The translations under genes were made by a program, and so were the position numbers. This document shows, one piece after another, positions 1 through 15,500 of a stretch of DNA of 64,000 bases (position 1 is the first letter of the stretch; the number at the start of each line of letters is the position of its first letter). The notes below the pieces were generated by a model. It was not told where the DNA came from, did no database searches, and saw only the letters and a program-made list of their open reading frames with translations. The stretch comes from Membranipora membranacea (taxonomy: Eukaryota > Bryozoa > Gymnolaemata > Cheilostomatida > Membraniporidae), in assembly GCA_914767715.1 (NCBI GenBank), contig OU612069.1, positions 16,241,387 through 16,305,386 on the forward strand, in the 5' to 3' direction.

Positions 1-458
1 ATGGTGATAAATTATCACCTGCCAATTTTTACTAATAGTAAACTGATGAGTAACCGTCTTGTCTCACCTATTAGCTCATGGGCTTATGACACAAGAGCAA
101 TTTTTATGATAGCTGGTGGTGTATAGACAACGATAGAGATAATGTAATAGAGGGCCCATACCGTTTTCAATACACTAGGACAACATATTTAAAATGAAAC
201 TTGTTTGGTCCTAGCTACAAGCACACAGCGCTTATGGTTCAGACTTAACAAAAAAGCTGCATTTACACTGCAAATTTCCGGACAGATTACTTTGTCAGAT
301 AATTTAATTACATGAGCTCTCATTGAAAGCAACAAAATTCTGCTTATGTCACAAAATTCAGAACATCAGTTGCTTCAAATGATAGCTTATATAAAAGCAA
401 AATTCTGACCATAAAATCTGGCGGAAAATCTGCAGTGTAAATTCACAGTGATACTTAC

Positions 459-538
459 TGAGGTTCGCTGTGCTCGACCATAACTGAGGCTCTCATCACA
501 TCTTTCTTGTGAACGGGTCCAATATTAATACCAGCATA
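459..538 (-). CDS. EIF5B: eIF5B exon 23 (domain III, last in window)
   Basis: Residues 962-987: [20 protein letters not shown], diagnostic of eIF5B. Donor GTAAGTAT at 458-451. The following exons must lie left of position 1. Confidence 0.96.
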
Positions 539-3500
539 CTGTAAATATAACAAAATAAATAATAAAATAAATACAATTAAATTATTAAAATTTAAACGAG
601 ATGTGATAATTTATACATACATAATATAGAACTTGGCATATCATATCGTACAGTTTTTAGATGTATTTTCTCTTAAAAAATCGGCTGGTACTATTGATTA
701 TGAGCTATTCAGCAGATATTTGTAACTACATGTATATCGAGTACAGTAAAACAATATGTGTGATATGTACTTATGTATTGGGCCCTTATCATGTGATTAG
801 AAAAATAAAATTTACATCTGTGACCTACATATACAAAATTGATAGCCTATTCTGTATTCATGAAATCACAAGCATTAGACAAGCAAGTCAATAAAATATA
901 CAGTATTTATGATAATACTGAATAAGTGATATTTTACATACGAATGTGAAGTTGAAATTGTGTTTTTGGTATTTTTGATCCAGGGAAAAAAGCCATATAT
1001 TGGCATCCGATGGTTGAACAAGTACAAATATGTTCAATTTTGACAAATTTTGTCCTTGAAATTCTGATCCCTTATTGTGCAATTTATGATAATTTCTGAT
1101 GATAATTTCTGCAGAAATGACAAGGCTGTGCTTTCGGTTGTCAAATCTGTCACAGCATTAAAGTTATCAAAATTCCAGTAAGTTAAAAGTTAATTCAAAT
1201 ATTAAATTTAGTTGAGCTTAGTTCAAAATGCGGACTTGAACCTCTCAACAATGGCTCCGTCTTTATTTGACTTTTTTTAAAAACCAAATTGAAAAAAAAA
1301 CAGATGAGTTCGGTCAGGCCTTGTTAAAGATGTGGATGTATTTCTTAACCAGGGCAAATTGTACCTTCCATGTGTATATATATAGATAAAATAAACATAT
1401 TGACCCCATTTAAAAATTTATTTCTGTGTGAAACAGAAATCATATGACAGCTGCTCTCTAAAGGCAGTCAAAATAACAGGCTTAGAAACAGAAAGCTTGC
1501 ATGCATGCTCATGTCAGACCCCATGTTTAGGAACTAATGTTGTACAGAGTCGTGCCATACCAACCAAAGGCAAATTATGCTCTATCTGAATAAATCCTTT
1601 AGACATTCACATCTGGTTTCATCTATCAAGATCAAGACCATGACCCACTCCATGACCAGGTCCATTACCCGACCTGCTTCCCAATTCGACATCCGCCCTT
1701 ACACAATGCCCCTCTTGCTACTACTCTCCTCCCAATCGGACATCTACCCTCAATACAACACAATACAACAGATACAACACAATACCCCTCCTAATAATTC
1801 GACATCACTGCCCTAACACAATGCCCCTCCTCTCAACATAAGGAAGGTGAATCCGCTTCAGGCCAGAATATGAATAGATAAAATTAAGAGACAAGGAATT
1901 TGACACTAATGTGGGAAGATTCCTGCTCATTTTTTTGCCAAATTGAATCCGCTTGAGTCTAGAATAGTCGGGAATTTTGGCGATTTAATTATGAGAAGAA
2001 AAATTTGATGCTGAAACGGCAAAGATATATTCTGCTCTTTTTGCCTTTTGCTGTATACTGAATCCGCTTTGAGTCAAGGATCTCAGTTACAGTCTCAGCC
2101 TTTCTTAATTCGGAATTTTCTGCATCAAACAGGACACAGTCTTACTCAATTCTCCTCAAGGTGATGCAAAAAGCAATTATAAACGTCTAAGTGACATTTT
2201 ATACCGTTTAATTATAGCTAAATTCAGTGTTGTAAATCCTAATATAGACCAGATACATTAGCATTATTTCTATTCTCGACCGTCTAATAGGTCAGTCGCA
2301 TCGACAACATCTGTGCCTCTTCTCCAGTTCTTTGTGTTCCTTATGCCAAATGACGAGCCTAAATTCTGACGACAGCCAATCATGTTGTGAGGTAACTTTC
2401 TTGACACAGCCGATGTGGTTTAGTCCACTTTACAGCAGCTGTTTTTTGGCCACCTGCTATCGTAATAACCACCACTTAATCCTTAGATTAGTCATGGCCT
2501 GATGCTGCGGAGAACGCAAGAACGGCTCAAGAGGTTGACTTTTTTATGTTCTTGATTGTCGTTCTTATTACGTCGTAAGAGATGTTAATCTGCTAAATCT
2601 CCTGGTAGACACACTTGAAAAAAAAAAGGAGGAAAAAAAGGACAAGGAAGTTGTGGGCCTACTTGACTTCAGGCATTAGCCGATTTATGAGAAGCTAAAA
2701 CTGTGACTTATCGATTGATTTAACATTATCCTGCTTATCCTTGATCACAGCTGATATGCCTGCTGATGATACAGCAAATTTATTTTAACATCATCCATGC
2801 TTAAAAAATAGATATGCTAGGAAACGATGCGCTCTATCAATCTGCATGAAGACCAAGTGAAATTATTGTAGTATTTGTAGCATCGATATAATATCCTGCT
2901 GAAAGTCTAAAAATATGTATTATCGAGCAGGGTTGACGCAGTTAGTGACAAAGAGTCAAAAGTCAAAATCTGGTTAATTCAGCTGACCAAAACCTGAAAA
3001 AACCACCAAAATAATCTTACTACAAATGGATTCTGTCAACGCAATGGGATGTGAGTATTGAGCAATGAGATTAAGGGTGATGTGCCAAACTTATCTGGTC
3101 AAATCCAAAACTACATAATGGAAACTTTCCATTTCTTCACATATTACGTACTTCTCTACTTAGTCTCAATAAACCCCTAGTATTTTTGGTCTCTGCGCCT
3201 CGAATAGCATCGCAGATCCTACTGCGTTCGATCAGGCCCCCTTCTTCCCCTCTCTAATATAAACTGGATGATTTGACATTTTCCGTGATAGAAAAAACAT
3301 GCCAAACCAGAAATAGAAGATTGAAGCAAATATTTGGCTAAGCTCAAATTTGCTATTTCATGCCAACGACTGATATTGTATTTCATTGCTCTGCCACTAC
3401 TTGTGTCATTAATTTGTATACCATGCTCTGCAATCATAAATAACTTTTCATTATCAGGAAAATTTCTCAGGACGGCTCACAGGGATGGTGATGGGATTCC

Positions 3501-6500
3501 AGACTAAATTACCTCAGGTGGATCTACTTGCTCCCCAAGCCAGACCATTCAGTAGGGGGAGCAGGGGAGGGGGGAGTGTGCACCCAGCTCTCACCATGAT
3601 GGGCTAGAGCTCTAGTTTATTGTTCAGTCAGAGCTAGATCAAGCATGCTCCAATTTGCCTGCATATAGGGTTTGAGCTGCTGGTGGCTCACCAGTAGAAT
3701 GAGAATGGCCGGATCGCGGAAAATTGGATCTAACTCAGATCAGAACTTATCTTACAACCTATCTCATTGCTGTTCTTGAGAAAAAACTCTCAATTGTAAT
3801 GACAAAACCTTCAAAATCCGCCTAATTGACATGTTGGTTTGATATCACACTCAAGTACACTGTTAACCAGAGATAGGGAGTGTCTTCTTCTTTGCTTGGT
3901 CATGTAAGAGATTATCTGTTGCAAGCGCCCATAGAGTTATAATATTCTCTGTGTGGCTGTAAAATAACTAAATGTAAATATGGTCACCACCACACCCTCA
4001 GCTGGTTTTCCTATGCATATGTATCTGAAGTTTTGTTGTTTCTGTCCGTCTAGGTAGACTTGATTAAAGATTTATTAAAATCCGATGTCTTATCACTCGC
4101 CCATCCCGAGGCATGGGCGGCGAAATATTATTGCCTTATTGGCGAGGCCGCAATATCTGCGCCAATTTGCTCTCTGTTTGCAGGCAGATCGGAGCACACC
4201 TGGGGGACCAACCAACCCCCAGTAGAAGATGAACTGCAGTGGGATTCGAACCCACGACCTTCAACACTTGCGTGTTGAAGTCCGGCGCTCTAACCATCTG
4301 AGCCACCTCCTGATGACTGCACTACGATGACTGCACCGAGGTGCGGCATAGGAAGAGGTTTATAGTGACGACTAGGTTTCCGAGTCGTTAGTGCCAATTT
4401 TCAACCACTGACAGCTTTCACCCAGCGTGAAGCATAGCGCTACAAGGCCGGAGCTGCAGTGGTTGATGACAGCATCCTCCTGTATAGAGCTATACCATAC
4501 AGGAGGGTTCTTTAATCTGCGTGCATGATGGTGTTGTACATACAGAGGCCCCGGATGGGTTTGAACCCACAACCGGCTGGTCAAGTGGCAGACACGCTAA
4601 CCACTGCGCCAAACTGACTGTAAAGGACTGGCATTCAGCCATATTTTCTCTCTTAGGTAAAAACATTTTGTAAATGTATCATGACGCACTGGATATGGGT
4701 TTCTTCATATGTGTGTTCAACTTAAACACAAAAATGAAGTTTAGTGGACAATGCGAGTTCTCATCAACATCAGATTACAGACGACATACCGGGACTTTGA
4801 CAGATCTGAGATACTCTAATAGCGCCTCCATAGAGCCGAGAGTGGAGGCTTGTACAAACACACCAGTCGACGATAACTTGATGGCATTCAGTGCATTCTT
4901 TAGTGCGGCCGCAATCCAGTCCTGAAATGAAAAGAAAATCATTCAGAGAAACAAGGAGAACAAGGCTTGGCTTCTTTGCGGACGACCCATAAATCATCGT
5001 AAACAAAATTGGTCAGTATTTGTGGCCCAAAGTTTGGGAAGCCAAACAAAACCAGTCTGGAGGAAGTAAAGTAGTGCACCGATTGACATAAAAGTCCGGG
5101 GGTGGACGGAAAATATACAATCAAAGATAAGGTAAGGTCTTTTTGGGTCAAAAATACTGTTCACATTTACCAAATCCGATAAGTTGCTTCTAGGTGCAAA
5201 CATTGATCAGTTGGGGCACTGGGTCAGTCCCGGCAAGTTTTACTGACATTAACCACTGATCATGAAAGTATGATTTGCTAGCTAACTTATATTCGGCAAA
5301 ACGAAAGGTTTTTGTACTTCCACCACAAGTTTATGCACAAGCCTTAAATTAATAACCTGATGACACAGCAAAAGGTTACTAAGTATGCCGGCTCACTTTG
5401 TGAGTTTTACTTTCTTCTGGGAACAACGACAAAGTAGAAATTTTTATACAATGGCCTGAGTAGTATTAAGTTCCTCATGTTGTGGTCCAGCCTGTGAGAC
5501 ACATTAAAATGCTATTTTTTGCTTCCACTTGGTCTGAATCCGGTTTGAAACAGATAGATCATGCGCGCTCAAAACAGCTCGAGTACCATCACAAGGACTT
5601 TGGTGTACTGACCCATAGTCGATTTCAGTAATTCTAAGGGTGGGCAGTGGGCACATGTTAGGTACTCATACTAAACGAACTCAAACAATAAGAATACCCT
5701 TGATCATAGTTAGATCGAGCATGATCCATTTTGTCTGCATTTTAGGTTGGAGCCAGCAGCTCTCCAGCGGAATGGGAACGACCGGACTACGGGCAAATTA
5801 GATCAAACTTGTTCTAGGTTAAATTGCAGTCTCTAAGTCAGTGTGGAAGACTTACACGGATGACTTTGAGCGGTACGGATGACTTACCTTATAGACCTCG
5901 ACTTCGTCCTGGTATTTAGCAACGTACATGGGCAGACCAGCCATCACTTTGTCTAGCTCCTTACCCACAATCTTCACTCCCTGCGCAGCCTCTACCTCTT
6001 TATGATGTCTGAATGCACTCTGCAAAGTAAGAAATAAACGTATGTAAGAGATAGATTTACTTCTGTTAGATATGACAAGAGTGTACCGTAGTAAGTCACT
6101 ATACTTGTTAAAGAAAGTGACTTTTAAATGTTATATGTGGGCGCTGCTTATATTTATGTAATGTAGCCCATACCATTGAGCTGAACAGGGTTACCTCCAA
6201 ATATGTACAATGCATAAGGACACTAGCACTTTGCTCTTTAAATACTTATAAGTAACTTATAAGTATGGTGACTTAATGGTGAGGTACCCCAATTGAGATT
6301 TTGAGGCGTAAAATTTATCTTCCAGGTTATCGGAAATGAGTTTCATGTATAGACCCCATAGCCATGTACTGCATGAGGAGCAAAGTATCAGTAAGAGGGA
6401 ATGTTTGCCTCTTCACACACGACGTGTTTGCAAGAGCGAATTTTATCGCGAGCTCATGTTCACAAAACATCTCTACTTTATTTGTGGTAATACCTCTGCT

Positions 6501-9500
6501 AGCTAAAATTAGTGCTAGCCAACATAAAATGCCCCCCATAACTAGCTAATATTTCTCTCCTCAAGAGTTTACCATGACACAAGTCAAAAGTCATAAAAAT
6601 CACAAACACATTAAAATAATATTGGTCAGGCAAGGCTGGTTGCAACCTCATTGTAACTGTTATGCTGTTTTTCTTTCTTTTATCATTCACAGTCTGCATA
6701 AATGCCTTCACTGTCCAAATAAACTTCTCAAAAGTAATAAGCACACAGGATTATGGCTGATTGCCATGAAAGTTCTTGCAAAGCAATTCCCTATTTTTTT
6801 CCTTCACCACACACAATGTTACATGACAATCTATTCTGAATCTATATTCAAACACCCGTTTCGAATGGAAAATTCTGATGAAGTTGGCACAAAAACGATT
6901 GAATTTTCGTGTCATGCAAACCTACACAACCTAACACACACTACACACTACAATGAGGTGGGTTGACAGTCATGTACTGGTGCCCTCATTGTGTCAACAA
7001 CGCCTTCCACAGCCATCAATATCCATATATACCACGTTAACTATTGTCTTGTGGGCATATTGTGTGCCATAAAGTGTAAATATATAGAAACTTCATATGA
7101 AGGAGAGCAATGTCAAACATTTCCAGACACTCCTATGTTTAACTTAATAAAGTCCACATAGCTACTAGAATATCTTGTGTATCAGTATAAAAACACAAAA
7201 ATTTAAAGCACGGTGTAGAAAATGACGTACTACAACACTGCTGGCCGTCGATTAATCATATTTGTATAGGAATAGTTAAAGTGGCAGTTGCATACTCATT
7301 GAACTGGACTCACATAAATGGGACGACTCCAAATTAATATGAAGTTTTAAAATTAAAACAATTTCTCATCAGTACCAAACCTTTACAGATGATGTCTCAA
7401 CACTATTCTGTAGCCCTAGCAGAAAAAGTTTTCACAGGAGTGAAAATTTGCCATTTCGCGCAGGCTTGTAATAGGCTTACTCAACCACATCACTTTATAC
7501 AAACTCCCATCTAAGCTTGCAAAATTTGGTGCTTGCTTACATTAGGTCACTTGCGCATCGCTAACCTTTTCTCCTCTAAGGTATAATACCTATGCTGATT
7601 ATGATGACATATTACCTTGACACGAAGTTCTCTCATAGGTTCAGGCATGAGTAGCTCCCTTATATGTGTAACTATCGGTCCTTCTGTACCGGGCATAACC
7701 ACTACATCTCCGTTACGCAGCCTACCGTTAACTAATATAACATCTACTGTCGTACCTACAAGACACATATAAATAGCGAAATTAATATAGCATGAAGGTT
7801 TGAACTTAGCTGGTAAGGGGAGGCAGGGAATAATATTGACTATCAATACCAACTTTGACAACTCATTTCTTTGATTTGAAGTTAATGTTTTTGAAACTTC
7901 AATAATTCAAGCATTGAACCTCACTCTACAAAGGCAAAACACCTTGAAATTTTTTTGTTTAGGATTATTAGAATATACAAGCATTTTTTGCAGTTCAAGA
8001 GATTGTCCCTCAACCGCAACAGTCTTGCTAAATTCTACAACACAATATCTATCAATAACCGGCAACATATGTTATGGGATTGAAACACATTCAAATTCAA
8101 AAAGATTCATGTTACATGAATAAAAATTTAATTCAATTCATCACTTAGCCGTACCTAGACCAGGCAGCGCTTTAACTTCCATCACAGTAGCCTGTAGATC
8201 ATCAGTGACAGCGACACGCTTAGCCAGGAATGTCTGAGAGTAGTGACATAGTAGGGCTATAAGGTTTCCCATCCCATCTCCGCTGTGAGCCGATGTAGGA
8301 ACTAAGGATATGTACTCTTTAGGATTAGGATTCTCGTAGAACAGAGCTGCATTCAAACCCTGATAGTATACAGAAAGTGACAACATTAAAATATATGCGA
8401 TGACAAAAGAATATATTTAATCTGTAGTTCAAGAATATATATTTATATATTAATATATATATTTATAACAATCAACCATAGCCTGAGATTATTTCAGAGC
8501 AATTATTTGCTAGAAAGAATTTGTTTAGGTATTACCAATATGATATTAAATTATTTCTATCATAGATTTGACCATTGACCATATGCTAGCTGTTTTAATC
8601 ACTGTCTCATTTTCTTTTAGAGTGACAGTCCTATTAGAAAAGTGGATATATTACCCCAGTAAATCTAATATTGTGAGTTCATTGGGCAAATAAAAACAAT
8701 AAAAAAATGAAAATTGTGGAAGATAGCATTTTAGTTTTGTTTTAAATATTTTAGCAAGGATCATAGTGGATCATAGTGGTCAGGGGGAGGCAATAAATCA
8801 CTATGATCCCAATTTCCAGACTTTGCAACTAGGTTCACAGGCTGTTTCATCTCATGTGGCCTAAGGACTTTTCAGCCTGAGATCTTTAAAACCATACAAA
8901 ACATGGCCTAGTAGGACTGTCACTATAAGAGTACTGACAAGATATAAAAGTGCATACAAAGGTTTCAGAGTTGTAATTTTGTTCCAGTGCTTTGTCACAA
9001 ACTCTTCAAAAGCAAAAATCTTTGCTCCCAAGTAAATGGCCATTACTCTAATAAGTAAATCCTTATTTGACAGTTATTCAATACAATGCTGGATGAGTTT
9101 ACCTGTTCAGCTAGCTGAGTGATGGCTAGGGAAGCTCGCTCATCAAACTCTGTCTTAGTGTTAGATGATTGAGACTTGATGACAGCGTGCACATCTTTAT
9201 GAGCGTTAGTTTTCCAGTTATATAATCTGTCTATCTGTAAGTTTAAAATAATAATATGATTAAGAAATTCTCATCACCAATTTGCAGGGTAGTGTCACTT
9301 TGTTAAAGTGCATAATGAAAATTAGAACAACATTGTCATCTCAACATTGAGTGAAAATCAGTTCCAACTGGGCCACAGGCTATGAACCTGAAACTGAATT
9401 CTAAATAAGACTGGAAATACTAAAAATATGATACCAATAAAAATTTTTTTTTCATAATTGCTTGAACAAAAGCTTTTCACATTTATTTTTGAGATTGTGA

Positions 9501-12500
9501 TTGTTCGACCACCAAGTAAAGGCCAGTTGCTGCTGTCTAGTTTCAATAGACTTGCGCATCCCGTACATGGCAATAATATTATTTCAATTTTTAAATAAAA
9601 AATCACATATGACATCATATCTGGAGTTATGGGTTTCCGTTCAATGAGAAGACAACAATGATACTTACTTTATTTAGAGCCACAATGAACGGAGTTTTTC
9701 CTTTTTTAAGCAGCTGTATAGATTCTATAGTTTGAGGCTCGAGTCCATGCATGATATCTATTACTAATATAGCTATGTCACATAGAGAGGAACCTCTCGT
9801 ACGTAAATTACTGCAAAGAAAAAGACAAAAACATGTTGAAACTCTTGGTAATACTGCCTTTAGCGCTAATAAGATTCTAACTGAGGATAGCACCTTGTAT
9901 GGGCTTAGATTAACCTGCTGGATACTTAAGCTGTTTGTTTTATATGGCAGATACTAGATTTGTAGAATATACGGTTTATTGAGGTCAATACTCTGTTCGT
10001 ATATTATGAATGTAATCATGTCCGTGAGGCAGGTAGAATGCGGTCATCGATGTGTAAATGTGGTGACGTTAACTCACCAAATCGTTACTCTCTATTTTCT
10101 GTTGCGAATACCTGTTATAAATTTTGTACTGACCTGAAAGACTCGTGACCAGGCGTATCTATTATTAGAAGTCCAGGTACTTTTAGTTTTGCCAAATCAA
10201 ACTGCACGAAGAAAACAACAACGATAATATTTATATAAACTTAACAGAGAAATACATATACAGTACATGAAATCTCTGTGCTCAATAATCATGCCCAGGA
10301 CGCCGACAGATACATGTATTACTGTTTCATAACAAACTGTGATATTATAACGATATACCTGTCACCACTTAATGTCTACCCAAAGACCCATGCATGTTAT
10401 AGTCAGGCAGTCACTTATGACAATGTTATGTGAGATTTGCATAGTAAAAAATTTCAATGCCTTCCTTGGCATGAATCATTTATTGATGGTGGAAAGAGTG
10501 CCTTCCATAAAGGAAGGTACTTGCTTCGGTCTTTGGGTAGTCTTCTATTCACATTGAACTGATATCATCATGTACACATACAAGACGTCAATAAGCAATT
10601 GAAGCTTGTGGAGGAACCCAAGAAATTAAAATCTGCCGAGACTCAAACAAACTCTTGACCGGGCGCTAAATTCAATTCCGATCTTATTTTAAGCCTGGGG
10701 GGGGGGGTCTTTCAATTAGAAAAAGTCAAAATCGTCTGATCGCTGAGTGATAGCTGCTAGGCTGTCGCTTTCAAATCACTCATAGACGGGACTATATACA
10801 TTCTGAGTGAGCGATTTGGGAGTGATTTTGTCTAATTGAAAGACCTAGAGTGTGATAATCTTGCTCTTACTAATTCAAAGACCCCCCAGGATGATATTGC
10901 AATAACATGTTGAAGACAGACTCACATCTTTAACGAATGAAGTTTGTTTATGTATAGCGTCCAGAGGTACATTAGTAGCTCCGATCTGTTGAGTTATACC
11001 TCCAGCTTCTCCATCCTGTACATTAGTACGCCTCAACTAAAATAATAGCATACCAATACAGTATGTACCTTATAAACATCACGGATCAGAGAATACAACT
11101 CTAAATCACTGCAGTACCATGGATCGACCTGACGTTTTTTTCAGGGCTCTTCTGTGCAAGCTATAGCAGGTTAGCATCAATGAATTTTTTTGATGTTTTC
11201 ATCTCAGCTCTATACATGGGAATGTGTGCATATTTCGAGGTCGAGCTAAGAGGTGACAACTCAGCTCAATCGAGGCCGACCTCAAAATTCACATGGAAAC
11301 ATGGTGATTATATACGAAGGACTTGAAACTTTCACAAGTCATCTGAAAATTATCTCATATTTACACTCCATTGTCCCTCATGTACTGCACAAAAATTTGC
11401 TGGTCATCAGATGACTACAAACCAAGATATCAACTGATGCAGTCAATTAGGTCCGCCACTGTAGTCAATAGAACATTAATTGGCTTTACCTGATATTACA
11501 TTAATGCATATAACATATTTGCATTGTATTTAGAAATTAGTTTTACACTGTTCTAAGGCAATGCTTCATGGAAGTTGTACGTCCGATATGCATAAGGTCA
11601 TTCACAATTACGATAAACAATTGAATATTATATTCCTGTTTACTTTAAGATGAGGACTAACCTTGTCTAATATTTTAGTTTTACCAGTGTCTACATGACC
11701 TAGTACACACACTACTGGAGCTCTGAGAACATCTGTGGATTTCTTAGCCTCAGCGTCTGATGCCCGTTTCTGTAAACATTTACAAGACATGCTCATCATG
11801 ATATGCTTGGCTAGTGAACTAATATTACAAGAGCAGTGAATAGAATACAAGACATTATTATGATAGTTTAAATGGAAGGTCACAGTTACGTTTCCAAGTA
11901 AATAGATTTGTATCTTTACAACATGCACACAATTCACTATTGATACCCATGAGCAGAGCATCAGAAACAACGCATAGCATGAAAGTTTGGTTGGAAGAAG
12001 AAGGACACAGTCAGGTTGGATCATTTTGTCCGTCCTACTGTTAACATTTGTACTATTCACACTGTTTGCCTGAAATTTTACCACCATTACGCTGAACAGC
12101 AAAAATTTACATGAATTTGCGTTTCAGTGTTAATAGTTCTGCATAAATAGTGATGTAGTAGTTCAGAAAATCTAACAAGCAAATGAGATGAAATGAATTT
12201 CAATGCAAACAACATAATTACTCTGGCTTGTCTTTTATAGGTCAGAAAACAGAGAAAGCCATAGTAGGCTTCAACTGAACACAACGCAATCTCTGTAAGG
12301 TACTGAATCATGTGGAGTAGACTTACCTGGATTCTGGCGAATGCACGCTCTCTAGGTGTCATATCATCATCATCCTCAGAACTACTTTCCTCTGAGGAGG
12401 AATCCTCATCACTACTCTCCTCATCACTGCTCTCCTCAGATTCCTCCGCCGCCTCATCAGCTGCTGCTACTTCTGGTGTCGGTGGTTTAACTTCTGTGGA

Positions 12501-15500
12501 GGCAAAAATATAATAAGGTTATTTCTGAGCAAAGTAATTCAAATACAGGAATAATGACTAATATATGTGAGCTTTGATACGCTGCGTTGATTGTAAATAG
12601 CAGACATGGTGAGTGTGCATATACAAAATGGAAAGTGATATAGGTAACTATTCAACTAAACATGGATTGGAAACTGTAAGAAGAAATGACTTAGAACTCA
12701 TAGCTATGCTTCACTTAGCATTGGTTTAAGCGCCTGAACCTGTTACAGCGCGTGTCAAGAGTCCCAACAAGTGGATTGACCTAGCAGTGCATGGTCCACA
12801 ACCTAAACCAAAGTGTAGCGTATAACTTTAGACCGACCCACTGAAGAGAATCAAGAAACTGTGAGGATGTCGGTACACAAAGTTTAAAAGCTAACAAAAA
12901 AATTATTATTCTTATTTGAACGGGATTCTGATCACATAGAAAACAAGTGAATGATTTCAATTTTCATGCTCGATAAACAAAAATATTTTGCATTTTTCTT
13001 GGGAGGGCAGGCTTGCCCCTCCAAACATGTTTTGAGAGAACTCTTTCTTTGTGATTCATGTTAAACTGACAACCTTCATTGAAAATGTGGATCATGCTTA
13101 TTCAGGATAGAATTTATAGTAGTGAGGCTACATCAGATAGTGTGGCGCATCAAGGTCTTTACTTTTTTTACGAGCATGATTGATAGCTTGGATTTCTTCC
13201 TCCTGTACTGTTGCTTTGAACAAAGCTTTCCGAAAACTATAAACAGCATCCTTAGTGTCATTGTACTTTTGCAAAGACTTTCTTTTCTTTTTGTTCAAAG
13301 TCATTTGGCTCTTGGCAATTTTCTCTTCACAGAATTCCGCAAAGTTCCGATCAACATATTTGAGCAGGGCTCTGCCTTCCAAGCCCTCTTCTACGCCTCG
13401 CTCTCTGAGTCGCCTTCTCTGTGCCTGAGCCTCCTCAGGAGGTCCGCACCATTTCACAGCAGGCCCCGTGTTACGACAAGCCCCCGTGTTACGACAAGCT
13501 CCCGTCTGGTCAACAGAGTCTTGCAGTTTTTTGGGATCAATGTGACCACTTTTTCTCTTATCTATCCCCGATTTTGCTGCAGCCCTGACACTTTGAGGCA
13601 CAGCAATATCTGTCATTTTCTCAACATAGTCGTACAAAGCTCTGCCACGAAGTCCTTGACTTTTTCCTTTGATATGATAATTCCTCCTAAATATTGCAAT
13701 TTCTCCCTCCATAGTGAGTTTAACTTCAAAATCAGCAGCGTTAAGTTCACATATTTTTACAGGAATGACCTTGGCTTGATCATCGCCTTGCATAAAGACT
13801 CGATCCGGATTACATATTTACAAACTCTCCATTTCAGCATAACGTGTTTACGTTTGATTTAGAACAATCGAAGACCAAATCAATACTCATTTTTCATTGA
13901 TTCTTTATTTTCAAACCCATGATCAAATCAATAAACTAAACCTTAGTTCATTGATCAAATCAGCTCTCAGCTTTTGTGTTTCCCAGCTCATTGCAAGGCA
14001 AATGAATATCAGTATTGTTTTGAGTGATATGATGCGCAAAATCTTCTCAAATGTTGACATGACCTGCAAATTGCACAGCACTATTTGGCAACGCGTGCTC
14101 TATAGTTTTCAAAGGTAATAATATCATTTGTTCTTCAAAAGAAGTGAGGAGTTGTGTTAACATGATATAAAAGGGAAAACAACTATAAGACTTGCTGTTC
14201 TATCGGTGTGGCAGGGACATACGACATCAACAGACTTAAAGGACATTGGCAGCCGGGCATTGTACCAGATACCATCTAAGAACTCAAACTAATAACATAC
14301 CTTCAATAGCAGCTGGTGTAGCCTCAGTTTTACTGTCAGGAGCCTCGTCTTCACTTGAGGCCTCCCAGTCATCCTTCACTTCCTCTTTAACCTCAAGGTC
14401 AGCGTCCCAGGCTGCGGGGGCGTCCTCCTTCCCCTCAGATGTTGGAGTAGTAGGAGTATCCAATGGTCTAGGCTGCTCTTCTGTGGGGGTTTTATCTGCA
14501 GTGGCTAAAATTCGATAATTTTCATTCGGTAAAAAAAACGGACTTCTTGGGAAAAGGTACTTAGTTGACGTAATCTAATCCAGCTATAGATTGAAATTAA
14601 TAATTATACACACTTTTTTTTTGAGCAGAAAGAAGTTTGGTCTCGTAAAAAAATTGGATATTAAATACATAATGAGACAATGATCCAGCTAAAAATCAAC
14701 AGTATTATATTCTCTGCACAGTCCTGTTGCGCGGACAGACTAGGCAGGTTTTGTATCATCAGCATTTGTCAGCTCCTAACCAATAGTCAGATTGGTAAAT
14801 GCCATTCCAATCAGAGGACATCTTTTTACTAATCACGCAATGAATCTACCCTAAAGGAGCAAAGTATCAACAACACACAAAAAGTGCACCATTTGGCAGA
14901 GGCTGGAAGTTGGGTAATTTATGGGTATCTATCAATGACTTTACACGCGCCATTGCCGTAGCTAGCAAACATTGGAGCTCGTTAACACTAAGTCATCCAA
15001 ATACCAGCAAAATTAACTGTAGCTTATATTTATTCCTCTAAGGTATTTTTGTATGGTAGGTACAAGTTATTGAGCACATACCTGATTTCGGTGGCTGTTT
15101 GTTCTTCTTTGGTTTACCATAATACGGTTTCTTTGGTGCCAGCTTTTCTCCAGCTTTAGGGAGTTGTATTCCTCTGGCTTCCAGCATCTGTCTGGCTCTT
15201 TCTTGTGCCACTAGAAACATATATTGTGAGTTATCAGCATATTCAAGTCAGTCGGCTTGTCAGTAGGATTATAAACAGTTAATTCGCAGTTAAATATAAA
15301 ATTCTTATTCTTTTTTGCAGATTGACTGCTAATATAATTAAAGCTAAGGATACATGAACACAGGACACATTACTGAAAAACCTTGAAAGAAACAGAATCT
15401 TTGAGTCTGAAGTCTTCAATAAAACAACAGTTTTTGTATTCTTTATATGTGGGAGAATAACTCCTGATTCGGATTCTTTTGCATCCTTCATTTGCACATA

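Noticed and set aside
4231-4310. A functional tRNA gene on the minus strand.
   Set aside because: The anticodon arm does not fold as in a tRNA and the unit is attached to a repeated SINE body.
6574-6966. 130-codon plus-strand ORF in eIF5B intron 20.
   Set aside because: Low-information composition, no family likeness, no duplication or splice support.
13122-13862. 246-codon plus-strand ORF.
   Set aside because: Antisense shadow of the basic 221-aa minus-strand ORF; its Phe/Leu/Ser-rich composition is what a complement of Lys/Glu-rich coding gives.
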